Positions 38,284 to 46,762 of a stretch of DNA of 64,000 nt are shown here, in pieces; the stretch's first letter is position 1, and each line of letters opens with the position of its first letter. The notes beneath the pieces were generated by a model, which worked only from the letters and a program-made list of their open reading frames with translations, was not told where the DNA came from and did not search any database. The stretch is from Thermoplasmata archaeon (GTDB lineage Archaea; Thermoplasmatota; Thermoplasmata; Methanomassiliicoccales; Methanomethylophilaceae), in NCBI GenBank assembly GCA_015063135.1, contig SUTA01000001.1, positions 168,028-232,027 on the forward strand, read 5' to 3'. A program made the translations under genes and the position numbers.

Positions 38284-38798
38284 TCCGCCGCCTCCTCCGG
38301 GTCCGCCCTGTACACGCCGTACACCGCTATCGCCGCTGCGATGACGAACATGACCGCCAGGAACGCCATGAAGTTGTTCGATACCAGCGCCAGCGCGTGG
38401 CCCATGGCCGGGCTGGTGCCTATCACTTTTCCATTGATGTCGTCCAGCTGGACGATCTCCGTGGAATGGTTGTTGTCGCCGTGGACGTACACGCTGCCCT
38501 CGTTGACCTGGACCACCCTGTGGTGGACCAGCGTGCCGTTGTCGTTATATGAAACGACATCCCCCACGCGCAGGAACTGCCTCTCGTATGGGGACAGGTG
38601 CTTGACCATGACCAGCGTGTCCGCCGGGAACGAGTCGATCTCGTACTCGGTGACGTCCCCGTCCATGGAGTCCGTGACCACCAGCACCACCTGCCTGTCT
38701 GTGGGGTCTATGGAATCGCCGTTGAAGTGGTACAGACACAGGCCGCAGGCTATCGCTACGGATGCGATGATTATGGCCTTCAGCTGCTTATCAAGCAT
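38280..38798 (-). CDS. Archaeal signal peptidase I, SipW-like (copy 1)
   Basis: A 172-residue membrane serine protease that removes signal peptides outside the membrane. It has an N-terminal helix (residues 6-25), the catalytic serine in TDSMDG, the His in VHHRVV and the Asp in GDNN, the Ser-His-Asp layout of archaeal and ER-type enzymes including bacterial SipW. A C-terminal helix follows (residues 140-162). The serine box is unusual: DSMDG instead of the SGSMxP of housekeeping enzymes. The same DSMDG occurs in the second copy, so the two form a separate lineage. It overlaps both neighbours (8 bp with the stalk protein, ATGA with the TasA-like gene), so it is produced in step with its likely substrates. 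Confidence 0.85.
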   Translation of the reverse strand: MLDKQLKAIIIASVAIACGLCLYHFNGDSIDPTDRQVVLVVTDSMDGDVTEYEIDSFPADTLVMVKHLSPYERQFLRVGDVVSYNDNGTLVHHRVVQVNEGSVYVHGDNNHSTEIVQLDDINGKVIGTSPAMGHALALVSNNFMAFLAVMFVIAAAIAVYGVYRADPEEAAE

Positions 38799-40848
38799 CG
38801 GACCACCTCCTGCGCCTCGCTACCGCGAATATCAGCATCGCCGCCGCCAGGGCGCCGATTCCGATGGCGATCCACATCCATGGGATGTCCTTCTGCGGGT
38901 CCTTGTGCATCTCCACCATGTAGATGGAGAAGTGGTCCACGGAGAACGACACCGCGCCGGTCTCCCAGTCGTACTCGGAGTCCATCCTCGTGAGGGTGCC
39001 GTCCTCCTCCACGCGGAACGCGTCGGCGGAGAAGTATCCGGGCTCCAGGACGATCTCGGCCCTGCCGGGGAGCTCGTGGACGTACTCGGAATCCATGGTC
39101 AGGGTGATGCTGACGGCGTAGCTGTCGCCGACCGTCCTCTCCTGGAGGCGGTTCATGTGGCCGGCGGCGTCCTCTATCTTCAGGACGAGCACGCCCTCCC
39201 CCTTGGAGAGCGCGGCGACGATGTCCGCGTCTATGGAGACGCTCTCGGCGCCCCTGTGGGCGTACAGGCCGCATCCCATCTGTGTGATGAGGGGCAGCAT
39301 GCCGTCGGAGACGGTCAGGATGCCGTAGTCCTCGAACACGCCCAGGAAGTCCTTGGTGTAGTCGTACTGGTCGATGAGGCCCTGGACGGAGTCCAGGTCG
39401 TCGGCGGTGATTGTGGGCATGGTGGCGTAGACGGTGCGGTCGTCGGTGGTGACGACGTACTGGATGCCGAACTCCTTCGTCTCCTTGCCGGGCTCGGCGA
39501 CCCTTATCTCCCTGGACTCGCCGGTGAGCTCCTTCTCGGAGTCCAGCTCGGAGACCTTCCTCTCCTCGTACCTGTAGCCGGTGCGGTCCTCCTCGTAGCT
39601 GCTCTCGGTCCTGGTGCTGGTGCCGTCGTCGTGGTAGACGATCTCCACCTCGCTCCCGCTCTTGGAGATGGTCCCCTTGTAGTCGCCGGATTCGGTGGTC
39701 TCCTCCCTGACGACGAGCCTGCTCACCGGGTCGTAGGTCTCGGTGCTCTCGGTCACGGTCCACTTGCCGTTCCTGAGGCGCTGCTCGTACTCGTATAGGA
39801 TGTCCTTGGAGCCGTCCTCCTTGGTAACCTCGGTGATCAGCGTGGTGGTGGTGTCCTTCCTCTTGTCGGGGTAGGTGGTCTCGACCAGCTCCATGAGGGT
39901 CTCGTCGCCGTTGGGATGGTCGACGACCTTCTCGATGATGACGGTCTTGGTGCCGTCCTCGTACTCGATGGTGGTGGTCTCGGTCTTCACCTCGGTGCCG
40001 TCGGGCTCGGTGACCTCCTCCTCCTCGACGTCGATCTTCGGCCAGTCCTCGTCGCGGGCCCATTCCGCCGTGATGATATCGGAAGGGAGCATGGAGACCC
40101 TGGTGTGGGGGGTCACCCATGCTCCATTGGAGTCCTTCCAGCCCAGCAGGTCGTAGCCCTCCCTGTATACCCTGGGGGGCGCTCCCAGCTCAGCGTCTTC
40201 GCTCAGCATCTTCTCCGCTACGACCTTCCCCTCGGACACGTACTGTATCACGTGGAGGCCCTTGGATTCGATGGTGAAGGCGAAGGTAAGCTTCAGCGCG
40301 TCAGAAGGCGCGGTGGCGCTGTCGTACGCTGCGTTTGTGTTGACCCTTATCCGGTTGCCGTCCTGCCCGGGCTGGAAGGTATGAGGCTGCGGGGGATTCT
40401 CGGATTCATCCTGGATAACTTTGGCCGTGAACTCGTTGGCCTGGTCTAAGATGGCGTAGTAGGGGACGTCGTCGTCGAAGACGGCGACCCTGATCCCGGT
40501 GGCTGCGAGGAAGCCGTAGCTGCCTCCGTCCGCCGGGTACACCGATATGGTCATGTCGAAGGTTCCCGAGGCGATGTCGACCCACTTGATGTAGGTCTCT
40601 ATTGTCTCGATCTCGGTGGTTTCTGCGAGAAGGTATCTAGTTCCTTCCTTCGTGTCGACGGTATCGAATCCGACCTGGGAAGTCATGAAGGACCGGTCAC
40701 CGAGCTCCTCTCCCGTGCTGTCGACGAGCTCGATGCCCGGTCCCTGACCCGATACTCCGGGTATGAGGGAAGGGGCGGCCAGGATCAGGAGGAGAGCTAC
40801 CGCTATGATTGACATGGCGGATGCCCTGTTCCTCCGGATCCCGGTCAT
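38791..40848 (-). CDS. Type I membrane surface protein with InlB module and long charged stalk
   Basis: The protein has 685 residues if started at the ATG at 40848; the frame opens at a TTG at 40890 that overlaps the previous stop, a less likely start. It has an N-terminal signal peptide (MSIIAVALLLILAAP) and a C-terminal helix (MWIAIGIGALAAAMLIFAV) followed by RRRR. The bulk is therefore outside and tethered. About residues 225-275 form one InlB-like module ending in IITAEW. Residues 280-470 are a Thr/Glu/Lys-rich run of short beta pairs such as TTTIEYEDGTKTVII, probably an extended stalk. The membrane-proximal domain ends in VDHFSIYMVE, a form found in archaeal surface proteins. It may anchor the secreted proteins of the operon, which lack their own C-terminal anchors. 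Confidence 0.75.
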   Translation of the reverse strand: MTGIRRNRASAMSIIAVALLLILAAPSLIPGVSGQGPGIELVDSTGEELGDRSFMTSQVGFDTVDTKEGTRYLLAETTEIETIETYIKWVDIASGTFDMTISVYPADGGSYGFLAATGIRVAVFDDDVPYYAILDQANEFTAKVIQDESENPPQPHTFQPGQDGNRIRVNTNAAYDSATAPSDALKLTFAFTIESKGLHVIQYVSEGKVVAEKMLSEDAELGAPPRVYREGYDLLGWKDSNGAWVTPHTRVSMLPSDIITAEWARDEDWPKIDVEEEEVTEPDGTEVKTETTTIEYEDGTKTVIIEKVVDHPNGDETLMELVETTYPDKRKDTTTTLITEVTKEDGSKDILYEYEQRLRNGKWTVTESTETYDPVSRLVVREETTESGDYKGTISKSGSEVEIVYHDDGTSTRTESSYEEDRTGYRYEERKVSELDSEKELTGESREIRVAEPGKETKEFGIQYVVTTDDRTVYATMPTITADDLDSVQGLIDQYDYTKDFLGVFEDYGILTVSDGMLPLITQMGCGLYAHRGAESVSIDADIVAALSKGEGVLVLKIEDAAGHMNRLQERTVGDSYAVSITLTMDSEYVHELPGRAEIVLEPGYFSADAFRVEEDGTLTRMDSEYDWETGAVSFSVDHFSIYMVEMHKDPQKDIPWMWIAIGIGALAAAMLIFAVARRRRWSDA

Positions 40849-40886
40849 ATGGATACCTTCGGTTGGTTGTCGTGTTGTGTCGATGC

Positions 40887-41787
40887 TCAAGGTGCCGGAG
40901 TGGCTGTGAAATCATACTCGGCACTGTGACCAGCATAATCTCCAGTTCCAGTCAGCACAATCGTGTAGGTGTGACCTGCCGCTGCAACCGTCGAATCTGC
41001 AGTTGCTACACCATTGTCCTTGAACGTGACAGTGAAGTCGGTAGTGACACCCAGCGTCACGCCGGCGAACTTTGCAGTGTACGCAGCTGCGGACAGGGCC
41101 TGTCCAACGTTGATGGAGAGACCAGTTACTTCGATCGTGTTGTGAAGTCCAAGATCTATCTGGAAGGTGAACTTAGCACCGTTGAGCGGGTTGTCTGCGG
41201 GTGCAGCCGTGGCAGGAGTCTCATGCAAGTAGCCGAGGAAAACCTCAACAGTGGTGTCGTAATAAGCGGTGGTGCTGTTCGCCTGAATGGTGAACTGGCC
41301 CAGCTTTTCCTCACTCCCGTCGTAGACTATGTACTCGGCAGCAGCTTCGTCCTCTGCAGACAGCGTCTTCACGATGAGCAGGTAGCCACCAGTCAGAGTT
41401 GCCTTTGCAGTGTCATCGATGTTAATTATGCATATGGTGTCCGCAATATCGGCGCTGGGAGTCTTCTCAGCGTGGATGGCGAATGTCTTTCCCACCTTGA
41501 CGACATCGTAGTGGGTAGAAGATATCTCAAGGTCCTGAGGGCTGTCCAGCCTGTACGTGAATGTATCGGCTGCAGTGTTGACGGTGTTGTAGTATATGTG
41601 CTGGTTGTTCACAAAGTTGTAAGCTCCAGCTCCAGTCTGTGAGAGTTCAACGTACTCGGAAATCACAGTGTTCCCGGCGTTCTCAGTCGTCGCGGTGTAC
41701 GCGTACCCCGCTCCGACCAGTCCCGCGGCGCACATCATGATGACTGCGACCGCGGCTATTATCTTTGTTCTTGCTTCCTTATTTCAT
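40887..41787 (-). CDS. Small SipW-type secreted protein (TasA/camelysin-like), start region frameshifted
   Basis: The uninterrupted frame from ATG 41738 gives 283 residues, but that start lies in the middle of a signal-peptide core (IIAAVAVIMMCAAGLVGAG). Upstream in phase there is no start before a stop. An ATG at 41785-41787 overlaps the stop of the peptidase gene as ATGA, like the other junctions of this operon, but is one base out of phase. Removing one A from the run at 41782-41784 would give a full signal peptide MNKEARTKIIAAVAV. The mature start YAYTATTENAGNT resembles that of the 917-residue protein and SipW substrates. The rest is predicted beta-rich and ends in a Big/MBG-like module (GVTTDFTVTFKDNG, HTYTIVLTGTGDYAG). 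No anchor is present, so it may be a fibre subunit. Confidence 0.7.
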
Positions 41788-42332
41788 CCCTTCCAATTGC
41801 TTAGAAGGAATGAGAAGGCGTACGCCATGATCGCCAGCAGCAACAAGCAGAACATCACGAGGAGAGTGTTGCTCTTCACGAAGGAGATCACCTGGCCAGC
41901 AGGGTGGCTGACGTTGACCACCTTGCCGGTGACGTTCCCGAAGGATACCGTCTCCGTCGCCGTGGCGTTGTCCCCTTTTGTAGTGAAAGTCTGCTTCCCC
42001 TCGTCGACCGATACCACGCGGTGGTAGACGTTGTTGCCCCCCACCAGGGCGGATTTGAAGCCGATGACGTCCCCCACGTCGAGGTCCCGGACTTCCGTCG
42101 CGGAGACCTTGTGGACGGCGATCAGGCTGTCCTTGGGGATGGTCTTGATCTCGAAATCGGTCGGCTCGCCGTCCATCGAGTCCGTGAGAATGATGCGGAA
42201 CTCGGCGTTGAGCAGATCCGGGGACCTGTTGAACGCCATAGCTCCAGCTACGAAAACGAGGGCGATCACGATGATGACCGCCGCGACGGCTGTTGTTTTT
42301 GCACGGGTCAAGGCGTTAGCCTCCTCATCCAT
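41784..42332 (-). CDS. Archaeal signal peptidase I, SipW-like (copy 2)
   Basis: A 182-residue paralogue of the peptidase at 38280-38798, first gene of the surface operon. It has an N-terminal helix (TTAVAAVIIVIALVFVAGAMAF), the serine box TDSMDG, His in VYHRVV and Asp in GDNA, and a C-terminal helix (NTLLVMFCLLLLAIMAYAF). Both copies share the DSMDG box and the T-x2-EIK/EID-x-P segment after it. The ATG at 42332 opens the frame. A TTG at 42311 is a serious alternative because GGAGG stands 8 bp before it. The stop overlaps the next gene's ATG as ATGA. Having two divergent peptidases in one operon suggests each serves a different secreted partner. Confidence 0.85.
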   Translation of the reverse strand: MDEEANALTRAKTTAVAAVIIVIALVFVAGAMAFNRSPDLLNAEFRIILTDSMDGEPTDFEIKTIPKDSLIAVHKVSATEVRDLDVGDVIGFKSALVGGNNVYHRVVSVDEGKQTFTTKGDNATATETVSFGNVTGKVVNVSHPAGQVISFVKSNTLLVMFCLLLLAIMAYAFSFLLSNWKG

Positions 42333-42447
42333 TTCAAGCGATATTCCCTTGCCGCGGAAGTGTTCGTCGTTTGACCGACGATTGCATCCCTGCGATGAGT
42401 AGACGGGGATCGTCCGCGACTATCGCTTATCGTAGTATGAGAATTAC

Positions 42448-42485
42448 ACAGTATTTATAGATTAGCGTAAATCATTTTATACTGT
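42448..42485 (-). promoter_or_regulatory. Probable promoter of the surface operon with flanking inverted repeat
   Basis: On the minus strand a TATA-like TATAAATAC (plus 42451-42459) lies about 120 bp before the first gene, implying a leader of roughly 90 nt, in contrast to the leaderless genes around. ACAGTAT at 42448-42454 and ATACTGT at 42479-42485 form a perfect 7-bp inverted repeat that encloses the upstream promoter region and could be an operator. Confidence 0.45.
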
Positions 42486-42643
42486 TTCAAGAAAAACGGA
42501 GAAGTGCCCCGATTCTGATTGTTAACAATCGAATTCAGGGCGTTGGATGTTGACATGTCACTATTCTCCGACGGCGCCCGATCGGCCCTCCGGGGCAATA
42601 GCCAGCATGTCTCCGCCGCCCCCGGGAACGACGGTTTTCCCAC

Positions 42644-42668
42644 ACCGCAGAAATGTACATTTTGCGGT
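42644..42668. promoter_or_regulatory. 25-bp near-perfect palindrome, possible operator
   Basis: ACCGCA, one unpaired G, the palindrome AAATGTACATTT and TGCGGT together form a 24-base dyad with a single bulge. It is non-coding and lies about 310 bp upstream of the surface operon. It could bind a dimeric regulator or form a hairpin; there is no following T-run. Confidence 0.5.
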
Positions 42669-43183
42669 ACCATCCCCGTTGTAGGATGCCCCCTCTGGTG
42701 TGCGGACAATCAGTTCGTCATCCGTCGAATGAAAAAGGGTCCCCGATGTAAGCAATCGACTGATGGTACGTGAGCGGATCGGACACATCCCGCAGGGAAG
42801 ATGTGACCATAGGCGCCGAGAAATCCCCCTTCGATTCCGAAAGCCTAGGACGGCATTTCCGTCTCTCCAGGTTATGCTATTTAAGAAAAACCCCTCGTGT
42901 GGATTTATCATGAATCTATGTTGGAAATATAATCCGACATTGGATTTATGGTCTAGAAGGAGGATTCCAGATGCATCCAACATGTTCTAAATTGTCGAAT
43001 TGATTTAAGTGATTTACCTGAAAGGATAACACGAATTAGGTTCACAAAATCGATGCAACTACACCAAATCATATGCTACAGCCCATCATAACTCTATTAT
43101 AAATTAGCTGAGAGCAGCCCGTTACCCACCCTAGAACCATATAATAAAGACCTAAATAGCAATTGGACGCATATTCGTTTCAA
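42669..43183. other. Gene-poor intergenic stretch
   Basis: Composition changes from GC-rich to AT-rich near 42870. Short open frames exist on both strands but show no start signal, family motif or typical codon use. The stretch probably separates the surface operon from the accessory region. Confidence 0.4.
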
Positions 43184-43390
43184 ATGATAAATAAAAATGA
43201 ATTTATGTGTACCTTGGTTTTCATTCCAACGTATCTAACGATATCCATAGCACTGTCAAAATCATTGGATCCTGTGAATTACCTGAATGGGACGATAATT
43301 ACCATATGTATCCTCGGCGCCATCGCCAATATCATGAACCTTACCACGATAACGGATGTCTTAAAACTGCTTAAAAGATGGCTTCAGTAA
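43184..43390 (+). CDS. Small hypothetical membrane protein (two helices)
   Basis: A 68-residue product with two hydrophobic segments (CTLVFIPTYLTISIAL and TIITICILGAIANIM) and a basic tail. The codons are AT-rich, like the next gene and unlike the GC-rich flanks, suggesting recent acquisition. The ATG at 43184 is chosen; a TTG at 43163 is possible. An AT-rich ATAATAAAG lies 40 bp upstream. No family is recognised. Confidence 0.4.
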   Translation: MINKNEFMCTLVFIPTYLTISIALSKSLDPVNYLNGTIITICILGAIANIMNLTTITDVLKLLKRWLQ

Positions 43391-43583
43391 AGGGGACAAT
43401 TTCGTTTCAAAACCGATTTCAAACGGAATGAGGTATCTGACTATCATAAATATGCTTCCTCACAATTCTACGATCAGGCGATCATAGGTCATCAGTAATT
43501 CCTGAGAACTATATCCTTTTGACATATCAAAAGCAAGAAAAACTGGACATCACAATGATAAACTTCTAAGCCTTATTTCTCAC

Positions 43584-44468
43584 ATGGACTGGGCGGATTG
43601 GTTTCAAGATTATAGTGCAATTGCAGCGTTCGGCACATGGTTTTCTGGAACCATGACAGCTCTTGCAGTGATCCTATCATTGTGGATAACAACCAGAGAT
43701 TCCGCCAAGAGAATAGAGATTAAATTCTTTATAGAATCAGCTTACATAAGATTAAAAGTTTTTAATGGAAGTAAGAATCCGATTTTTATCAATGAGATCG
43801 GGTTTTACTCTTATGGAACAATATATCCGGTAAAAGAATTCGAGGGTAAATCTTTCAGTATTGGGGAATCAGCAGATTATATCATCGAAAACGAATATTG
43901 GAATCGCATTAAGGAACAGATATGCAATAGTATCAATTCTAAATTCGAAAAGAAAGGTCAAGTAACCAAACTTGATGATACATATTATGCCTTTAAAATA
44001 GCTGCAGACATTTCAAGCGAAACATACCTGACAAGAGAATGGATACATGTGAACTATGTTGAACAACAATCAGATAAGTGTACTTCTCAAATCAGGTTCG
44101 ACTTAAAACACTATCATAAATATGACAGTTATGGTTGGCTGCCAATGGCATTTATGTTTTCTCTGTTAGCACTAATTTGTTCAATCATCCTCGAACAAAT
44201 TGCTGCTGTCCAAATACTATGCATTGTATTTGGCATCATCCTGTATTGCTTGATAAGCAATGATGCGGTGGTTCACTGCCATAGGACGTTGTTGTACATT
44301 ATTCTGGGTGTCTACATTATGATTCTGATAGTATGGGGCATTCTTGGACTTATTTTTGTTCATGAATTAAGCACTTTTATTGCGGTGGGTTTGTTTAGCA
44401 TTTTTGCTTTGCCTATCTTAACTAAATTAATAACGACAACAGGAAGAAACAAGAATTATAATTACTAA
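43584..44468 (+). CDS. Hypothetical AT-rich membrane protein
   Basis: A 294-residue protein with one hydrophobic helix near the N-terminus (residues 15-35), a soluble beta-rich domain (40-190), then four or five closely spaced helices (190-285). The first part, FGTWFSGTMTALAVILSLWI followed by RIEIKFF and strands ending in FINEIGFYS, resembles small phage- or island-borne membrane proteins in which a helix is followed by a beta-sandwich, but I cannot name a family. The codon use is strongly AT-rich compared with chromosomal genes here, consistent with transfer. It stands alone, with no evident operon partner apart from the small membrane protein upstream. Confidence 0.65.
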   Translation: MDWADWFQDYSAIAAFGTWFSGTMTALAVILSLWITTRDSAKRIEIKFFIESAYIRLKVFNGSKNPIFINEIGFYSYGTIYPVKEFEGKSFSIGESADYIIENEYWNRIKEQICNSINSKFEKKGQVTKLDDTYYAFKIAADISSETYLTREWIHVNYVEQQSDKCTSQIRFDLKHYHKYDSYGWLPMAFMFSLLALICSIILEQIAAVQILCIVFGIILYCLISNDAVVHCHRTLLYIILGVYIMILIVWGILGLIFVHELSTFIAVGLFSIFALPILTKLITTTGRNKNYNY

Positions 44469-44670
44469 CAAATTGCAGAGAAGTGCTTCCAAAAGTTGTA
44501 TAAAGAAAGCAGTACATAAAAAAAAGAACTCTGTTGCGCATCCCATATCCTGCATCCCCGCATGCCTTGACCCCTCGTCATTATCCAGGGAGCTATGTTG
44601 GCATACCTCTCCCACGCTGGAATCATGGTTTTTACGAGCCGTCATTATTCATCCAACCTACCGTAAAATG

Positions 44671-44731
44671 TTATATATAGTACACGCGCGAGTATTATCC
44701 CACAGGGAGGATGGGACAGGCCTCCTGGAGG
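44671..44731 (+). promoter_or_regulatory. Promoter and ribosome-binding site of AceTr-like gene
   Basis: A TATA-like TTATATATA at 44671-44679 and a clear Shine-Dalgarno GGAGG at 44727-44731, 7 bp before the ATG at 44739. This is one of few genes in the window with a real leader. Confidence 0.65.
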
Positions 44732-44738
44732 AATACAC

Positions 44739-45251
44739 ATGGTTCAGACTGAGCACATAGACCCGACCGCGCTGGGGCTCTACCTGGTGGCGGTCGTGTC
44801 CCTGCCGCTGGCGCTGTCGAACCTCTGGTTCGACGGCCCGGCGACGGACGTGACGAAATACTACCCCCTACTGGGGCTGATGATAATAGCGTGCGGGTAC
44901 TTCGCGTACAAGGCCAACGGGATGTTCGGCTTCGTGGTGTTCGCATTGGTCGGCGCTGCCGTGGCGCTCACCGGACTGGGGATCGATTCCTGGTGCGACA
45001 TCGCCTTCGGGCTGACCTTCGTCATCGCAATAATATGGTCGATCAAGCTGAAGACCCCGAAGTTCCTGACCGCCATCTGCGTGACGACGGCGCTGATCTT
45101 CCTGATCGTCGGATTGATGGACCCGCAGCTGGTCGGCGGCGGGGACGGCATGAGGTACCTGCTGGGCATCGTGGCGCTGTTCAACTTCATCGAGAACTTC
45201 TTCCTGGCGACCGCGCTGGCCACCGAGGGGAAGGTCCTGCCGATAATCTGA
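44739..45251 (+). CDS. AceTr (GPR1/FUN34/YaaH)-like membrane transporter
   Basis: A 170-residue protein with six predicted membrane helices, close to the usual 190-200 for acetate/succinate transporters of the AceTr family. The N-terminal DPTALGL corresponds to the family's NPAPLGL signature with two replacements. The C-terminal FLATALATEGKVLPI matches the end of the last helix (A-x4-E-x2-G-x-VLP). Because the signature is degenerate, the substrate may be other than acetate. The start is fixed by GGAGG 7 bp upstream. The gene is monocistronic: its own TATA box precedes it and a strong terminator follows 18 bp after the stop. Confidence 0.6.
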   Translation: MVQTEHIDPTALGLYLVAVVSLPLALSNLWFDGPATDVTKYYPLLGLMIIACGYFAYKANGMFGFVVFALVGAAVALTGLGIDSWCDIAFGLTFVIAIIWSIKLKTPKFLTAICVTTALIFLIVGLMDPQLVGGGDGMRYLLGIVALFNFIENFFLATALATEGKVLPII

Positions 45252-45268
45252 TTCCCATAATTCTTAAA

Positions 45269-45291
45269 GGGCCCCCTGTCGGAGGGGGCCC
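45269..45291 (+). terminator. Transcription terminator hairpin
   Basis: GGGCCCCCT and AGGGGGCCC form a perfect 9-bp stem with a 5-base loop, 18 bp after the AceTr-like stop, followed by a pyrimidine-rich stretch with short T-runs. Confidence 0.7.
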
Positions 45292-45424
45292 GGCTTCTCA
45301 TCTTTCTGCTTTGGGGATTGGGTCGATTCCCGTCACCGGACCATCCCGTAAAGTATTATATTGATTTTTGTGAAATTATTGCATTTATTAATATAATACA
45401 TCACTATATCGAATCCGATCCAAG

Positions 45425-46762
45425 ATGATACTCGACTTCACCATCGAGAACTACGGCCCCTTCAGGGATCCAGTGACCATAGATTTCAGGCCCACGGCGC
45501 TGAAGGATCCGGAGGACGGCATCATCCGCTCGTCCGACGGGAAGCACGAGGCCCTCTGCTCCATCGCCCTCTTCGGCCCCAACGCCAGCGGGAAGTCCAG
45601 GATACTCATGGCCCTGGACGTCCTGAGCAACATGATGCGCTTCCCCCTGCCAGCGAACGTGCCGATCCCGTTCTACATGCCGTTCCGCCTCTCGCCGCAG
45701 ACCAAGGGTGCACCCGTGAGGATGTCGGTTCGCTTCGTGCGCGAGGACATCCTGTACGACTACGCCCTCGCCTTCGATTCGAAGACCATAGTGTCGGAGA
45801 GCCTGTACTACAGCCCCAAGGGGGAGAGGAGCAAGGTGTTCTCCAGGGACAGGGACGGCATCAGCACCAACACCACCCCGGTCGGCAGGAGCTTCAAGGG
45901 CATAGCCGGCAGGGTCGGCCCCAATTCCACCGCGGTATCCGTCGGAGCGCAGTTCAACGACGAGGTCTGCCTGAAGGCGGTGGAGGAGATGTCGAACGTC
46001 TTCGTGCTCGCCGGGGATATGAACCCCGTCATCAACGAGACCGTGAGGCTGATGAACGACGACCCGGAGTTCAAGGAGCTGCTGACCGAGGCCATGGGCG
46101 TAGCCGATCTGGGGATATCCGGCATCGACGGCTCCCTGAAGGAGAAGGACGTCATGGATATGCGCGGGAAGATCCCCAACCAGGTGCTGGGCCTCATGAT
46201 GGCCACCAGGGCCACGAGATACAACGAGATGGACCTCCGCATGACCCATGACGTGCATGTTCCTGGCATCACCGATGCCGACAGGTCGTTCCCGTACCTC
46301 ATCGAGTCCAACGGCACCCTCAGGATGCTGTACGTCATGGGGCCGGTGATATGGGCGCTCCGCAACGGCGGCATCGTCGCCGCGGACGAGTTCGGCGCGT
46401 TCCTGGACGACGACATCTGCAGATGGATCGTGCAGCTTTTCTCCGGAAGCAGGAACACCAGGGGAGCGCAGCTCATACTGAACACCCACGACCAGCTCCT
46501 CATGGACACCGACGGCCTGTTCCGCAGGGACCAGATATACTTCGTATCCAAGGACAGGGCCACGCACGCATCCTCCGTGGCCAATCTGTCTGAGTACAGC
46601 ATCAGGAAGGATTTCGACCCGCGCAAGGGATTCGCCCAGGGCAAATTCGGTGCGAGGCCGAAGATCCTGGACGAGGGGTGGTTCGTGGATGGCCGAGCGC
46701 AGGAGCACCGGGACAAGGAAGCCCAGGACCACCGTCCTGGTGATGTGCGAGGGGACGTCTGA
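45425..46762 (+). CDS. RloA-like AAA ATPase (OLD/ABC-ATPase-like)
   Basis: A 445-residue ATPase of the SMC-like AAA_15/AAA_21 group. Walker A GPNASGKS is at residues 51-58, preceded by the family N-terminus FTIENYGPFRD. The Walker B region is GGIVAADEFGAFLDD near residue 320, followed by the NTHDQLL switch strand. Homologues named RloA occur beside RloB, first seen linked to type I restriction loci, and such pairs are counted among candidate phage-defence systems. The downstream RloB-like frame starts 74 bp before this stop, supporting the pairing. An ATATAATA at 45391-45398 gives a leaderless message. The function in defence is inferred from family and neighbour only. Confidence 0.8.
   Translation: MILDFTIENYGPFRDPVTIDFRPTALKDPEDGIIRSSDGKHEALCSIALFGPNASGKSRILMALDVLSNMMRFPLPANVPIPFYMPFRLSPQTKGAPVRMSVRFVREDILYDYALAFDSKTIVSESLYYSPKGERSKVFSRDRDGISTNTTPVGRSFKGIAGRVGPNSTAVSVGAQFNDEVCLKAVEEMSNVFVLAGDMNPVINETVRLMNDDPEFKELLTEAMGVADLGISGIDGSLKEKDVMDMRGKIPNQVLGLMMATRATRYNEMDLRMTHDVHVPGITDADRSFPYLIESNGTLRMLYVMGPVIWALRNGGIVAADEFGAFLDDDICRWIVQLFSGSRNTRGAQLILNTHDQLLMDTDGLFRRDQIYFVSKDRATHASSVANLSEYSIRKDFDPRKGFAQGKFGARPKILDEGWFVDGRAQEHRDKEAQDHRPGDVRGDV

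Noticed and set aside
42519..42773. ORF with CTFCG and further cysteines, resembling a zinc finger
   Set aside because: The cysteine spacing is not a known finger, it has no promoter or start signal, and it overlaps the palindrome; probably chance.
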